The notes beneath the pieces are model-generated. The model worked only from the letters and a program-made list of their open reading frames with translations, was not told the DNA's origin and did no database searches. The translations under genes and the position numbers were made by a program. Shown here piece by piece: positions 54,901-62,206 of a stretch of 64,000 bases of DNA (position 1 is its first letter; every line of letters begins with the position of its first letter). The DNA is from Phycisphaerales bacterium (GTDB lineage Bacteria; Planctomycetota; Phycisphaerae; Phycisphaerales; SM1A02): contig JABABM010000002.1 of the NCBI GenBank assembly GCA_014238205.1, positions 62,001-126,000 on the forward strand. Direction: 5' to 3'.

Positions 54901-55106
54901 ATTGGGTGGAGTCGAATGCAGGGCAGGTGGAAACCCGGCAGTACATCCGCGACCTGCAGGAGGTCTTCAGCGACCTCAACAGGAGCGGGCTCAGCAGTGG
55001 GGAGTTCAACTACGCCCGAAACAGAACGATTCAACGGATCATGGAAAGCAGCACTGGGCCGAGTGGGATGACATCATCGCAACTCAGTGCCACACTGGGA
55101 TCCTGA
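51975..55106 (+). CDS. TpsA-type secreted exoprotein (filamentous haemagglutinin-like)
   Basis: A 1043-residue exported protein. A long signal peptide with a polar n-region and core A-A-V-A-A-G-W-L-G-T-V-A-F-A precedes the TPS secretion domain (residues about 38-270). That domain has F-N-I-A-N-G-E-S-V and V-N-P-A-G-I-T-F-G (the N-P-N-G-I counterpart). The middle (about 270-780) is a Gly/Asp/Asn-rich right-handed beta-helix of irregular repeats. An acidic Gly/Pro linker follows (about 795-830), then an unusual basic, helical C-terminal domain of about 200 residues. No Cys pair is seen at the C-terminus. GTG 51975 is chosen for its AGGGA site nine bases upstream; ATG 51984 and GTG 51939 are alternatives. 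Confidence 0.85.
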   Translation: MKEMLTSIMNMVCIPLRRWSRLLAAVAAGWLGTVAFAIPDGGTWEYGNGTITYSGGGTTLTINASSNSSIINWLRFNIANGESVFFNLPGSSSRVLNRINAANGISFINGVLASNGQVYLVNPAGITFGANSILNANRIYAAAGDMSSDDFLTGIDRFTNLQGEIINQGSVTANEVHFVGHRVVNDTTGVVQGGLISFSTGNEVWIQRVGDGISIRIDGQDLGDPQEGTVNASLDGAGGIENHGSIIADPGGAIHLAAGDLHGLALLNTGTIQASGGTIQLTARGGAIHNDVTGVIDASNSTGDGGNVLIQGPVIVNRGLIAANTDAVGGEAGTIDVRAHTNAIFTETSNVEARGNIAGSGGEINIEATNGTVYLAEGGTLDVKGGLLGGDGGSVSITGGQVYHRATTKVGAINGADGSLSVTVDESIVTTDASVGDPVGDPSGLDLTSAINVTSQIGTNVLHMFDGDVSIDSSENVSVIDGFDLNGHDLDINAGSNINLFNEVTGLNDFTLTAGNTIEFGDSFTDIAGNAAFTATEIRINASSPVSIETGGWQTWDGDVVLQETDLSVTAESAEFTGTIDSDGPMHASELSIDVDGELQILGSIGANGTLGAIDLSADLITLGGTEINAFGDILLNADGHAEFGDVATIVGLADSLSITSFLGDILLGQNEVFTQLGDLSMESAGLVRIGDINTLGDFSVTAPDIEIMSREGGDILQSDGTYAFSPGVACIAGGSIFFSSTPTILGSLGADPVFASAEESSSFVSTLSGFETMQIEPLDISDFTFGDVVLNLHPVPADDGGGDDPANGNDDSSPGGTTQGDLPGLNISSLLASAEQVGATEDGPLVIEDPEEGVLADSEGLIVTATDLSIEVEVLSENPDDQQGSLTRSDILANYPVNSVNPTTGNIRVKQRRLNRTMLRKSLGKYQELLAMQPGDVEANLENNNTTHIADSINSAWAEYSESREGQATGAGFGDWVESNAGQVETRQYIRDLQEVFSDLNRSGLSSGEFNYARNRTIQRIMESSTGPSGMTSSQLSATLGS

Positions 55107-55114
55107 GTCGACGT

Positions 55115-55912
55115 TCAACTCGAAAGAAGGTCGCCTGCAGGTACTGGTTCGCCGGACTCCTCGGATGAGGTTCCGAAGATCGCAGAACCGATTCGAACGA
55201 CATTCGCACCGCATTCAAGTGCAAGCTCGAAATCACCGCTCATGCCCATTGACAGGATGTTGAACTGGCTGCCCGCTGCTCCAGATTCGGCGATTTCATT
55301 GAACAACTCACGGGTGCGCACGAAGATTGGACGCAATGCCTCCGGATCCTCGATGTTCGGGGCCATGCACATGAGTCCACGCACCCTGATATCCGGCAGA
55401 TCCGCAATCTGATCGATGAGATGGGATGTTGCAGGCGGAGCGATCCCATGCTTTCCCCGCTCACTGGCGGTATTTACCTGAATGAGAACCTGTGTCTTCT
55501 TCCCTTCCTCGCGACCAGGACAACTCTGTATTTCCTCTGCAAGGCGAAGAGAGTCGACGGAGTGGATGAGCGTGGTCAACGAGAGAATCTTGCGGACCTT
55601 GTTCCTCTGCAGATGCCCGATGAAATGCCAGCGAACCTCCTCCGGTATCGTGCCACCCCGACCGCCAAGTTCGCGGTGGCGTTCGAGGAAATCCGCAACC
55701 TGTGCTTCGAACTGGATGAAATGCTGCATACGGCTCTCGCCGAAGTCCACGTGTCCATGCTCGATCAACTCGCGGACCTGTGATATCGATGCATTCTTCG
55801 TTACAGCAACAAGAATGACCCGCTCAGGATCCGTGCCACCCTTTACAGCAGCCTCGGCAACTCGTTCACGAACCTCTTCATACCTGCGGATTGTGGCACT
55901 GTTGGTGGGCAT
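55115..55912 (-). CDS. yggS: PLP homeostasis protein YggS/PLPBP
   Basis: A 265-residue alanine-racemase-barrel PLP-binding protein. The PLP lysine is in V-A-V-T-K-N, near residue 37. H-F-I-G-H-L-Q-R-N-K, G-L-M-C-M-A-P, M-G-M-S-G-D-F and R-I-G-S-A-I-F-G are the family signature. It maintains PLP and amino-acid balance and has no known enzyme activity. ATG 55912 is chosen; ATG 55936 would add eight residues. It ends nine bases from the TpsA-like gene on the other strand and is 66 bases downstream of rex. Confidence 0.9.
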   Translation of the reverse strand: MPTNSATIRRYEEVRERVAEAAVKGGTDPERVILVAVTKNASISQVRELIEHGHVDFGESRMQHFIQFEAQVADFLERHRELGGRGGTIPEEVRWHFIGHLQRNKVRKILSLTTLIHSVDSLRLAEEIQSCPGREEGKKTQVLIQVNTASERGKHGIAPPATSHLIDQIADLPDIRVRGLMCMAPNIEDPEALRPIFVRTRELFNEIAESGAAGSQFNILSMGMSGDFELALECGANVVRIGSAIFGTSSEESGEPVPAGDLLSS

Positions 55913-55977
55913 TGATGGTCGAGGATACGCGAGCAAATGCAGTCGAGCAAGACATGGCGGGAAATCGTGCCGATACG

Positions 55978-56631
55978 TCAGGCCTCAGCGGCGGCAATCT
56001 GGTAGGTCAGCTGCTCCAGGGACCGAGATACATCGACACTCGTCACCTCCACGCCGGCCCCGATGTTCAACCGCACAGGGGCAAAGTTCAATATTCCTCG
56101 GATCCCGGCCTCGACGAGCGTATTCGCTACGTCCTGTGCCGCATGTTCCGGTACCGACAGGATCGCGATCTGTACCTGGTGTTCCCTGATGTATTCATGC
56201 AACATCTCCATTGAAAGGACCCTGCACCCCCCGGCCTCCATTCCCACCCGGTCGGGAGCAGCGTCGAACGCCGCAATGATCCTGAATCCCTTGTCGCCGA
56301 ATCTTGGATAACTCATGATGGCTCGGCCAATGTTTCCAGCACCAACGACGATCGCATTCCATTCGCGATCCACCTTCAGGATGTGACGGATTTCAACAGC
56401 CAGGCCTGCGACCCGGTAGCCGATTCCAGGTTGCCCGAACTGGCCGAAACAACTGAGATCCTTCCGGACCTGTGCATCGGTAATGCCGACTGAAGCACCC
56501 AATTGGCGAGAGTTTACGGTTGGCTTCCCATCGGATTCATGCCTCTCCAGCTCCCGCAGGTAGAGGCTCAGTCGCTTGATGGTAGGGCGGGGTATGTTCG
56601 TCGGATCCGGCACGCAATCGCAGTGTATCAC
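55978..56631 (-). CDS. rex: Redox-sensing transcriptional repressor Rex
   Basis: A 217-residue Rex. An N-terminal winged helix (about 10-85; I-P-R-P-T-I-K-R-L-S-L-Y then S-V-G-I-T-D-A-Q-V-R-K-D-L) binds the operator. A Rossmann domain (V-V-G-A-G-N-I-G-R-A at about 95-104) senses the NADH/NAD+ ratio, followed by the domain-swapping helix. GTG 56631 is chosen because it leaves 65 bases for the divergent metF promoter; GTG 56613 and ATG 56694 are alternatives. Rex typically represses fermentation and respiratory genes, and its presence here matches the nuo and cytochrome genes in the window. A half-operator-like TTCACA lies at about 56690. Confidence 0.9.
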   Translation of the reverse strand: MIHCDCVPDPTNIPRPTIKRLSLYLRELERHESDGKPTVNSRQLGASVGITDAQVRKDLSCFGQFGQPGIGYRVAGLAVEIRHILKVDREWNAIVVGAGNIGRAIMSYPRFGDKGFRIIAAFDAAPDRVGMEAGGCRVLSMEMLHEYIREHQVQIAILSVPEHAAQDVANTLVEAGIRGILNFAPVRLNIGAGVEVTSVDVSRSLEQLTYQIAAAEA

Positions 56632-56696
56632 CCGATGCTCACGGCCGGTCGCTCCATTCAGCGCTGCAGGCGTCCCACGGTGTAGGATGTTCACAG

Positions 56697-57611
56697 ATGC
56701 ATTTTGAGGACATCCGACAACGAGACGCTCGAACCATCAGTTTCGAGTTCTTTCCTCCGGCTTCGAGCAAGGCTCTTGAAGCGCTGCGGGAGAGACTGGC
56801 TGATTTCATCTCCCTCGACCCTTCCTTTGTTTCAATCACCTACGGCGCAGGTGGATCGACAAGGGAGAGAACCCATGACCTGGTCGTTGAACTCCAGGGA
56901 TCAGGCAAGGTTGATCCGATTCCCCATTTGACCTGTGTAAATCAGACACGGGATGAAGTTCAAGTCATTCTGGAACGATATGCATCCTCCAAGGTAAGCA
57001 ACCTGCTGGCCCTCCGAGGCGATGCGCCGGCAGATGATGACGAGTATGAGCGTGGGGATGATGAGTACACATTTGCGATAGATCTCGTCAAACATGTATG
57101 CAGGTTCAATGAATCAGGGCTGCACCCTGACCCACGTGGATTTGGCATTGGCGTCGCCGGTTTCCCTGAAGGTCATCCTGAGACTCCCAATCGGCTCAAG
57201 CAACTGGGCTTTCTCAAGGAGAAGGTGGATGCTGGCGCACACTGGGTCACCACCCAGTTGTTCTTTGACAATGCTGCTTTCTACGACTGGCGAGAACGGT
57301 GTGACCTGATCGGAATCAATGTTCCGCTCGTTGCGGGCATCATGCCCCTCACCAGCATGAAGGGGCTCCACAGGATGGCGGAACTCGCTGCCGGAACCAA
57401 CTTCCCAGCCAGGCTTCAGCGGGAAATCTACCGGCACCAGGATGATCCGAAGGCTGTTGAGCAAGTTGGGATCGAGTGGGCGACTCAGCAGTGCAGGGAT
57501 CTTCTCGAACAGGAAGCAGCCGGGATCCATTTCTACACGTTGAACAACTCCGATGCGACCATGCAGATCTTCCGCTCCCTGGGCGCCAAGGATGCTTCCG
57601 GCCTGCGTTGA
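56697..57611 (+). CDS. metF: Methylenetetrahydrofolate reductase MetF
   Basis: A 304-residue flavoprotein that reduces 5,10-methylene- to 5-methyl-tetrahydrofolate for methionine synthesis. F-E-F-F-P-P at residues 16-21 contains the catalytic Glu. T-Y-G-A-G-G-S-T-R, L-T-C-V-N-Q, N-L-L-A-L-R-G-D and F-D-N-A-A-F-Y-D-W form the FAD/NADH site. The size is that of bacterial MetF. It heads a row of closely spaced + strand genes running to the aldehyde dehydrogenase genes. No S-box or other methionine riboswitch fits in the short region upstream. Confidence 0.93.
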   Translation: MHFEDIRQRDARTISFEFFPPASSKALEALRERLADFISLDPSFVSITYGAGGSTRERTHDLVVELQGSGKVDPIPHLTCVNQTRDEVQVILERYASSKVSNLLALRGDAPADDDEYERGDDEYTFAIDLVKHVCRFNESGLHPDPRGFGIGVAGFPEGHPETPNRLKQLGFLKEKVDAGAHWVTTQLFFDNAAFYDWRERCDLIGINVPLVAGIMPLTSMKGLHRMAELAAGTNFPARLQREIYRHQDDPKAVEQVGIEWATQQCRDLLEQEAAGIHFYTLNNSDATMQIFRSLGAKDASGLR

Positions 57612-57657
57612 AGTGCAATTTGCCTTCCAAGGTCGTTCCATCTACCCTCATTTGTTC

Positions 57658-57879
57658 ATGTCCAGATTGCGAACCATTCTTGGAATGTTTTCCGTACCGG
57701 GGTTCTGCTGCGCGATTGCCGCTGCCGCCGAGACTCCCAGCGGGCCACTTCCTCCGCCGAACCCGAGCCAGAATCAGAATGCTCCTGCCGTATGGATGGG
57801 GATGCTCCTCATGTTCGTCGTCGTTGCGATCATCGTGAGCGTCAGCATGATGCCCTCGAAGCGTGGCCACCAGGACTGA
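57658..57879 (+). CDS. Small single-pass membrane protein
   Basis: A 73-residue protein with a signal-like first stretch and a strong hydrophobic helix near residues 45-62, separated by a Pro/Asn segment. The first part (V-P-G-F-C-C-A-I-A-A-A-A-E-T) could be cleaved, leaving one membrane span. It begins 46 bases after metF, ahead of two more envelope proteins. No function is known. Confidence 0.6.
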   Translation: MSRLRTILGMFSVPGFCCAIAAAAETPSGPLPPPNPSQNQNAPAVWMGMLLMFVVVAIIVSVSMMPSKRGHQD

Positions 57880-57885
57880 ATACAC

Positions 57886-58203
57886 ATGAAACCGATGCCA
57901 CGCAGACATGTTGCCGGAAACAGGCCCGCGTCCCGGTTCCTGCTGGGCCTGAATGCGATGCTGCTGCTGCTTGTTGCTCTCGTGACATGGTCTCCAACCG
58001 TCCAGGCTCAACTCGGACTCCGCGGACACTATCTCCTTGTTTCCGGCGCCGGTGAATCGGAACGATCAGACCGGGTCTGGGTTTTTGATACACGGGGAGC
58101 GGAACTCATCACGCTTCAATGGAAGGACCCGGGCAAGGGAATCCGTTCTACGGCACACCGGAATATCCATCGCGATATCGAGAACATCCTCCGGACACGA
58201 TGA
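57886..58203 (+). CDS. Small exported protein, unknown
   Basis: A 105-residue protein with a signal peptide: basic start, then leucines at about 24-31, with cleavage likely near A-Q-A. The mature part of about 65 residues is basic, with a strand-rich start (Y-L-L-V-S-G-A). It starts 6 bases after the previous gene. The arrangement hints at a small envelope assembly made together with the next gene; function unknown. Confidence 0.6.
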   Translation: MKPMPRRHVAGNRPASRFLLGLNAMLLLLVALVTWSPTVQAQLGLRGHYLLVSGAGESERSDRVWVFDTRGAELITLQWKDPGKGIRSTAHRNIHRDIENILRTR

Positions 58204-58206
58204 ACA

Positions 58207-58545
58207 ATGAATCAACCTACAACATCAAGCTGGTTCTCTTCTTCAACTGATCGAATCCTCGGTCTTGGAGCAGTCATCATGGCGGGCTTCCTGGGGTTCC
58301 TGCTGCTCCAGGCACCAGCACCAGCGGTCGAAGCAGGCATGATCGTCTCCGGCGAAACGTTCACCCTCATGACAGCGGCTGCTCGAACGGACGGAACTGT
58401 CACGGATGAGGATGCTCTCTACATCGTCGACAACCACAACGGGATCCTCCTGGTCTACAGGGCGCAGATGCAGGGTGGAGTAGAGCGAATCGTTCTCGTG
58501 GATGGTGGGTTCGTCGATGACCTCTTTGCCACGGTACGGAATTAG
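58207..58545 (+). CDS. Membrane-anchored small protein, unknown
   Basis: A 112-residue protein with one hydrophobic helix near residues 17-35 and a soluble part of about 70 residues. L-Y-I-V-D-N-H-N-G-I-L-L-V-Y resembles a single beta-propeller-like or PQQ-like strand pair. It starts 3 bases after the previous gene. Its length and D-x-x-x-G-x-L-L-V-Y pattern resemble those of its upstream neighbour, so the two may share a fold. Confidence 0.6.
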   Translation: MNQPTTSSWFSSSTDRILGLGAVIMAGFLGFLLLQAPAPAVEAGMIVSGETFTLMTAAARTDGTVTDEDALYIVDNHNGILLVYRAQMQGGVERIVLVDGGFVDDLFATVRN

Positions 58546-58586
58546 GTTCGACATCCCGATTGGTTCCCGTGGAGTACGATGGGACC

Positions 58587-59504
58587 ATGCCAGTCGAACG
58601 CAGAGTTGATACCGTCATGGTGGACCAGAGAGCCGGGGCATTCTCCCGGAGATCCATCAAGACGGATTCAAAGGCTGCAGGCCTTCGACTGGCCATCTCA
58701 ATGCTGGACCTGACGACACTCGAAGGGAAAGACTCCCCCGACAAGGTTCGTTCTCTTTGCCGAAAAGCCATGAGGCCCTATGCCGGGGAACTGGATCTGC
58801 CCGTGCCCGCAGTAGCAGCAATCTGCGTCTACCCATCACATGTACAGACTGCCGCCCGCATGCTTGCAGGATCAGGTGTCAAGGTCGCTTCGGTTGCCAC
58901 GGGCTTTCCAAGCGGCCAGTATCCCCTGGATGTACGCCTGAAAGATGTCAGCGCTGCCATCGATGCGGGAGCGGATGAGATCGACATGGTCATCAACCGC
59001 GGCGCGTTCCTGTCAGGAAGAGAGACCGAGGTTGCCGAAGAAATCCGTCAGGTCTGGCAGGCATGTGATGGTGCCCATCTGAAGATCATCCTTGAAACCG
59101 GTGAGCTCGAGACCTACCAGAACATCAGGAAGGCCAGTGACCTGGTAATCGAAGCCGTCGCATCAACAGGGGTGCTTCGTGATGGCGAGGTATTCATCAA
59201 GACCTCAACCGGCAAGATCTCGCCTGCAGCGACAATGCCAGTCACCCTTGTCATGCTGGAAGCCATTCGAGACCACTTCATTTCGACTGGAATCCGGATC
59301 GGCATGAAGCCGGCGGGAGGAATCAAGACCGCCAAGCAGGCTCTCCATTACCTTGTCATGGTCAAAGAGACGCTTGGGGAGGATTGGTTGACCCCCGGAC
59401 TCTTCCGGTTCGGAGCTTCAAGTCTGGCAAACGACCTCCTGAGACAGCTGCTGAAGGGATTGACGGGACACTACATGGCCATGCACGATTTTTCCGAGGC
59501 TTGA
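58587..59504 (+). CDS. deoC: Deoxyribose-phosphate aldolase DeoC
   Basis: A 305-residue aldolase. DeoC splits deoxyribose 5-phosphate into acetaldehyde and glyceraldehyde 3-phosphate by a Schiff-base lysine. A-A-I-C-V-Y-P near residue 82, E-I-D-M-V-I-N-R-G and the active-site V-F-I-K-T-S-T-G are the family marks. It is about 50 residues longer than E. coli DeoC, through an extended N-terminus. ATG 58587 is chosen; TTG 58560 and GTG 58569 are alternatives. The aldehyde dehydrogenase genes that follow would oxidise the acetaldehyde or related products. Confidence 0.92.
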   Translation: MPVERRVDTVMVDQRAGAFSRRSIKTDSKAAGLRLAISMLDLTTLEGKDSPDKVRSLCRKAMRPYAGELDLPVPAVAAICVYPSHVQTAARMLAGSGVKVASVATGFPSGQYPLDVRLKDVSAAIDAGADEIDMVINRGAFLSGRETEVAEEIRQVWQACDGAHLKIILETGELETYQNIRKASDLVIEAVASTGVLRDGEVFIKTSTGKISPAATMPVTLVMLEAIRDHFISTGIRIGMKPAGGIKTAKQALHYLVMVKETLGEDWLTPGLFRFGASSLANDLLRQLLKGLTGHYMAMHDFSEA

Positions 59505-59511
59505 ACCACCC

Positions 59512-60975
59512 ATGACAGGCGTTGATTCACATACCGCAGGAACCACCGGCTGGGAATACAGTCCCGCCCCCGAGCGAACACGTGTCGCGATCAAGGATGA
59601 ATACGGTCTCTTCATCAATGGCTCCTTTTGCGCCCCGAAATCTCGCCGGCGATTCGACACGATCAACCCTGCTACCGAGGAAACGCTCTCGCGTGTGGCC
59701 GAGGCGGGACCAGCGGATGTCAATGCCGCCGTCGAGGCTGCAAAGGCTGCAGGCCCGGGCTGGGCACGATTGAAGCCCTCCGAGCGTGCAAAGTTCCTCT
59801 TTCGAATTGCCCGTCGGATACAGGAACGCTCACGTGAACTGGCGGTGCTTGAAACCATGGATGGTGGCAAGCCGATCAAGGAGTCCCGGGATATCGACCT
59901 GCCGCTCGTGGCACAGCATTTCTTCTACCACGCAGGCTGGGCAGACAAGCTCGCCTACGCGTTCCCGGGTCGAACACCAAGGCCCGTCGGCGTGTGTGGT
60001 CAGATCATTCCGTGGAACTTCCCCCTGCTCATGGCTGCATGGAAACTCGCTCCGGCACTGGCCTGTGGGAATACGTGTGTTCTCAAGCCCGCTGAAACGA
60101 CTTCCCTGACAGCGCTTCACCTTGCGGAGATCTTCCAGGAAATCGAACTTCCTCCCGGCGTTGTCAACATCATCACGGGCGCCGGGGAGACAGGTGCTGC
60201 GATCGTGGAACATCCGGATGTCAAGAAGGTCGCGTTTACCGGATCGACGGAGGTTGGCAAGCATCTTGCCCGGTCCGTCGCCGGTACCGGCAAGAAACTG
60301 ACACTTGAACTGGGTGGAAAGAGCCCGAACATCATCTTTGCCGATGCCGCAATCGACCAGGCCATAGAGGGAATCGTCGCTTCCATCTGGTTCAACCAGG
60401 GACATGTCTGCTGTGCAGGTTCACGACTGTTCGTCCAGGAATCGATCGCCGACGAGGTCATCGACAAGCTGGCCCATCGAATGCGATCGCTTCGAATAGG
60501 GGATCCGCTCGACAAGAATACCGACGTGGGTGCGATCAACTCCAGTACACAGCTGAAGACCATCGAGCGATACATCGACGCAGGTGGAGATGAGGGTGCC
60601 GTTCTGCACGAGGTCAATGAACAGCCTCTTCCAGACAAGGGGTACTGGTGCCGTCCATGCTTCTTCACGGGGGTCCAGCCTTCCCATGTCATCGCCCGGG
60701 AAGAGATCTTCGGACCGGTTCTTTCGGTCATGACCTTCCGTACGCCCGAGGAGGCGCTGGCCCGGGCGAACAACACGCCCTATGGATTGGCCGCGGGTGT
60801 CTGGACGAATACGGGATCGAAGATCTTCGAGATCGCCAGGAAACTCGATGCAGGTGTGGTCTGGTGCAACACCTACAACAAGTTCGACGCAAGTTCTCCC
60901 TTTGGTGGATTCAAGGAATCCGGATTCGGTCGTGAGGGTGGTCGCCACGGCCTGAGGGCCTATGTGAAGTTCTGA
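59512..60975 (+). CDS. Aldehyde dehydrogenase, catalytic half of an ALDH16-like pair
   Basis: A 487-residue NAD(P)-dependent aldehyde dehydrogenase with all functional motifs: P-W-N-F-P (near residue 164), L-E-L-G-G-K-S-P-N with the catalytic Glu, and G-H-V-C-C-A-G-S with the catalytic Cys near residue 300. It follows deoC by seven bases. Together with the truncated ALDH-like gene at 61316 it matches the layout of ALDH16, in which a complete ALDH domain is fused to a second one that lacks catalysis. Here a membrane-protein gene lies between. Acetaldehyde oxidation to acetate is the likely role. Confidence 0.88.
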   Translation: MTGVDSHTAGTTGWEYSPAPERTRVAIKDEYGLFINGSFCAPKSRRRFDTINPATEETLSRVAEAGPADVNAAVEAAKAAGPGWARLKPSERAKFLFRIARRIQERSRELAVLETMDGGKPIKESRDIDLPLVAQHFFYHAGWADKLAYAFPGRTPRPVGVCGQIIPWNFPLLMAAWKLAPALACGNTCVLKPAETTSLTALHLAEIFQEIELPPGVVNIITGAGETGAAIVEHPDVKKVAFTGSTEVGKHLARSVAGTGKKLTLELGGKSPNIIFADAAIDQAIEGIVASIWFNQGHVCCAGSRLFVQESIADEVIDKLAHRMRSLRIGDPLDKNTDVGAINSSTQLKTIERYIDAGGDEGAVLHEVNEQPLPDKGYWCRPCFFTGVQPSHVIAREEIFGPVLSVMTFRTPEEALARANNTPYGLAAGVWTNTGSKIFEIARKLDAGVVWCNTYNKFDASSPFGGFKESGFGREGGRHGLRAYVKF

Positions 60976-60977
60976 TC

Positions 60978-61292
60978 ATGAGTGAACCCATTCCACACGA
61001 ACGAACCCTCCTGCTGCGTGTCCTTGGACATGCCGGCATGCGATGCATCGAGGCATTCGTGCTGGCCTGGATCGTGTGGTTTGCCGCAGACCTGGTGCTT
61101 ACTTCAGGGGAGCGGGACCACAGCATGTGGGAATACATGGTGCAGAATGGCATCGGGGAGTTCTGGGAGCACCTCTTCCTGGTCAAGGACTCGGCGGTCC
61201 GTGGAGGCGCCTGGGGACTGGTCTTCGGCTGCCTCTGCATCGTGTGCTTCATGCGGTATCGAGTACAACTCAGGAACCTTCTGGAAGGCTGA
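60978..61292 (+). CDS. Small membrane protein between the two ALDH genes
   Basis: A 104-residue protein with two hydrophobic helices near residues 24-42 and 76-92, joined by a soluble loop rich in Trp, Glu and His (M-W-E-Y-M-V-Q-N...E-F-W-E-H-L-F). It begins two bases after the catalytic ALDH stop and ends 23 bases before the second ALDH gene. The position is conserved enough in spacing to be part of the operon. It might anchor the ALDH complex, but that is a guess. Confidence 0.65.
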   Translation: MSEPIPHERTLLLRVLGHAGMRCIEAFVLAWIVWFAADLVLTSGERDHSMWEYMVQNGIGEFWEHLFLVKDSAVRGGAWGLVFGCLCIVCFMRYRVQLRNLLEG

Positions 61293-61315
61293 TCAACTGT
61301 AGGCTGGAGCTGTAC

Positions 61316-62191
61316 ATGCCCGAACGTCTGGACATCATCAAGACCTGCAAGCTCTTCATCGGGGGATCCTTCCCTCGAACCGAGTCCGGTCGGTCCGCGC
61401 CCGTCCATGATGGACGTGGTCGCGTGATAGCCCACGTCTGCATCGCTTCCAGGAAGGATCTTCGGGAAGCAGTCGAGTCGGCTCGTCGAGTGTCTGACAG
61501 CTGGGCCGATGCCTCCGCCTATCTCCGGGGACAGATTCTCTACCGGATGGCGGAGATGCTGGAAAGCCGGCGGGAGGAGTTCGCATCGGCCATCAGCACG
61601 ACCACGCCGCTTACGCCTGCAAAGGCGCGACGTGAAGTTGATGCAAGTGTTGATCGCCTTGTCCGGTTCGCAGGCTGGACTGACAAGTTCCAGCAGGTGC
61701 TCGGATGCCAGAATCCGGTTGCCGGTCCCTATTACAACTTCTCTGTTCCACAGCCAAGCGGCATCACCGGCATCCTGTCACCGGATGCCCCATCGCTTCT
61801 TGGCCTGGTAACAATGATTTCCGCGCCGTTGTGTACCGGATGCCCTGTCGTTGCAGTTGCCTCGGATTCAACCCCACTGCCAGCGGTTCTGCTTGGTGAA
61901 GTCTGCGCAACCTCCGATATTCCAGGCGGTGTTGTCAACATCCTCACCGGGAACCGGGCTGAACTCATTGAGCCCATGGCTGAACACCGGGAAGTACAGG
62001 TCATTGCGGCAGCCAATCTGAAGCCTGCGCAGCGTGAGTTGATTCAGACTGCAGCTGCTGATGGGCTCAAGCGCATACACCTGCTCGAGCATTCAGATTC
62101 ATCGTGGCTTGATGATGATGCTGCAGCTTCGCCCTGGGAAATCGATCCCTACCTCGATACCAAGACGATCTGGCATCCTTCGGCAACTTGA
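61316..62191 (+). CDS. Non-catalytic ALDH-like protein (ALDH16 C-terminal half)
   Basis: A 291-residue protein with the N-terminal half of an ALDH fold (F-I-G-G, V-A-S-A-R-R, a P-x-G-x-x-G-I-L-S-P-D nucleotide-site analogue, P-G-G-V-V-N-I-L-T-G). It ends before the region that would hold the catalytic Cys, and the P-W-N-F counterpart reads S-P-D-A. It is therefore a non-catalytic partner. The combined length with the first ALDH gene (778) is that of ALDH16, and the second domain there is also degenerate. No frameshift or stop remnant is seen past its end: a lipoprotein gene converges 15 bases downstream. The start is ATG 61316. Confidence 0.8.
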   Translation: MPERLDIIKTCKLFIGGSFPRTESGRSAPVHDGRGRVIAHVCIASRKDLREAVESARRVSDSWADASAYLRGQILYRMAEMLESRREEFASAISTTTPLTPAKARREVDASVDRLVRFAGWTDKFQQVLGCQNPVAGPYYNFSVPQPSGITGILSPDAPSLLGLVTMISAPLCTGCPVVAVASDSTPLPAVLLGEVCATSDIPGGVVNILTGNRAELIEPMAEHREVQVIAAANLKPAQRELIQTAAADGLKRIHLLEHSDSSWLDDDAAASPWEIDPYLDTKTIWHPSAT

Positions 62192-62206
62192 CCTTCGGTT
62201 CCCGGA

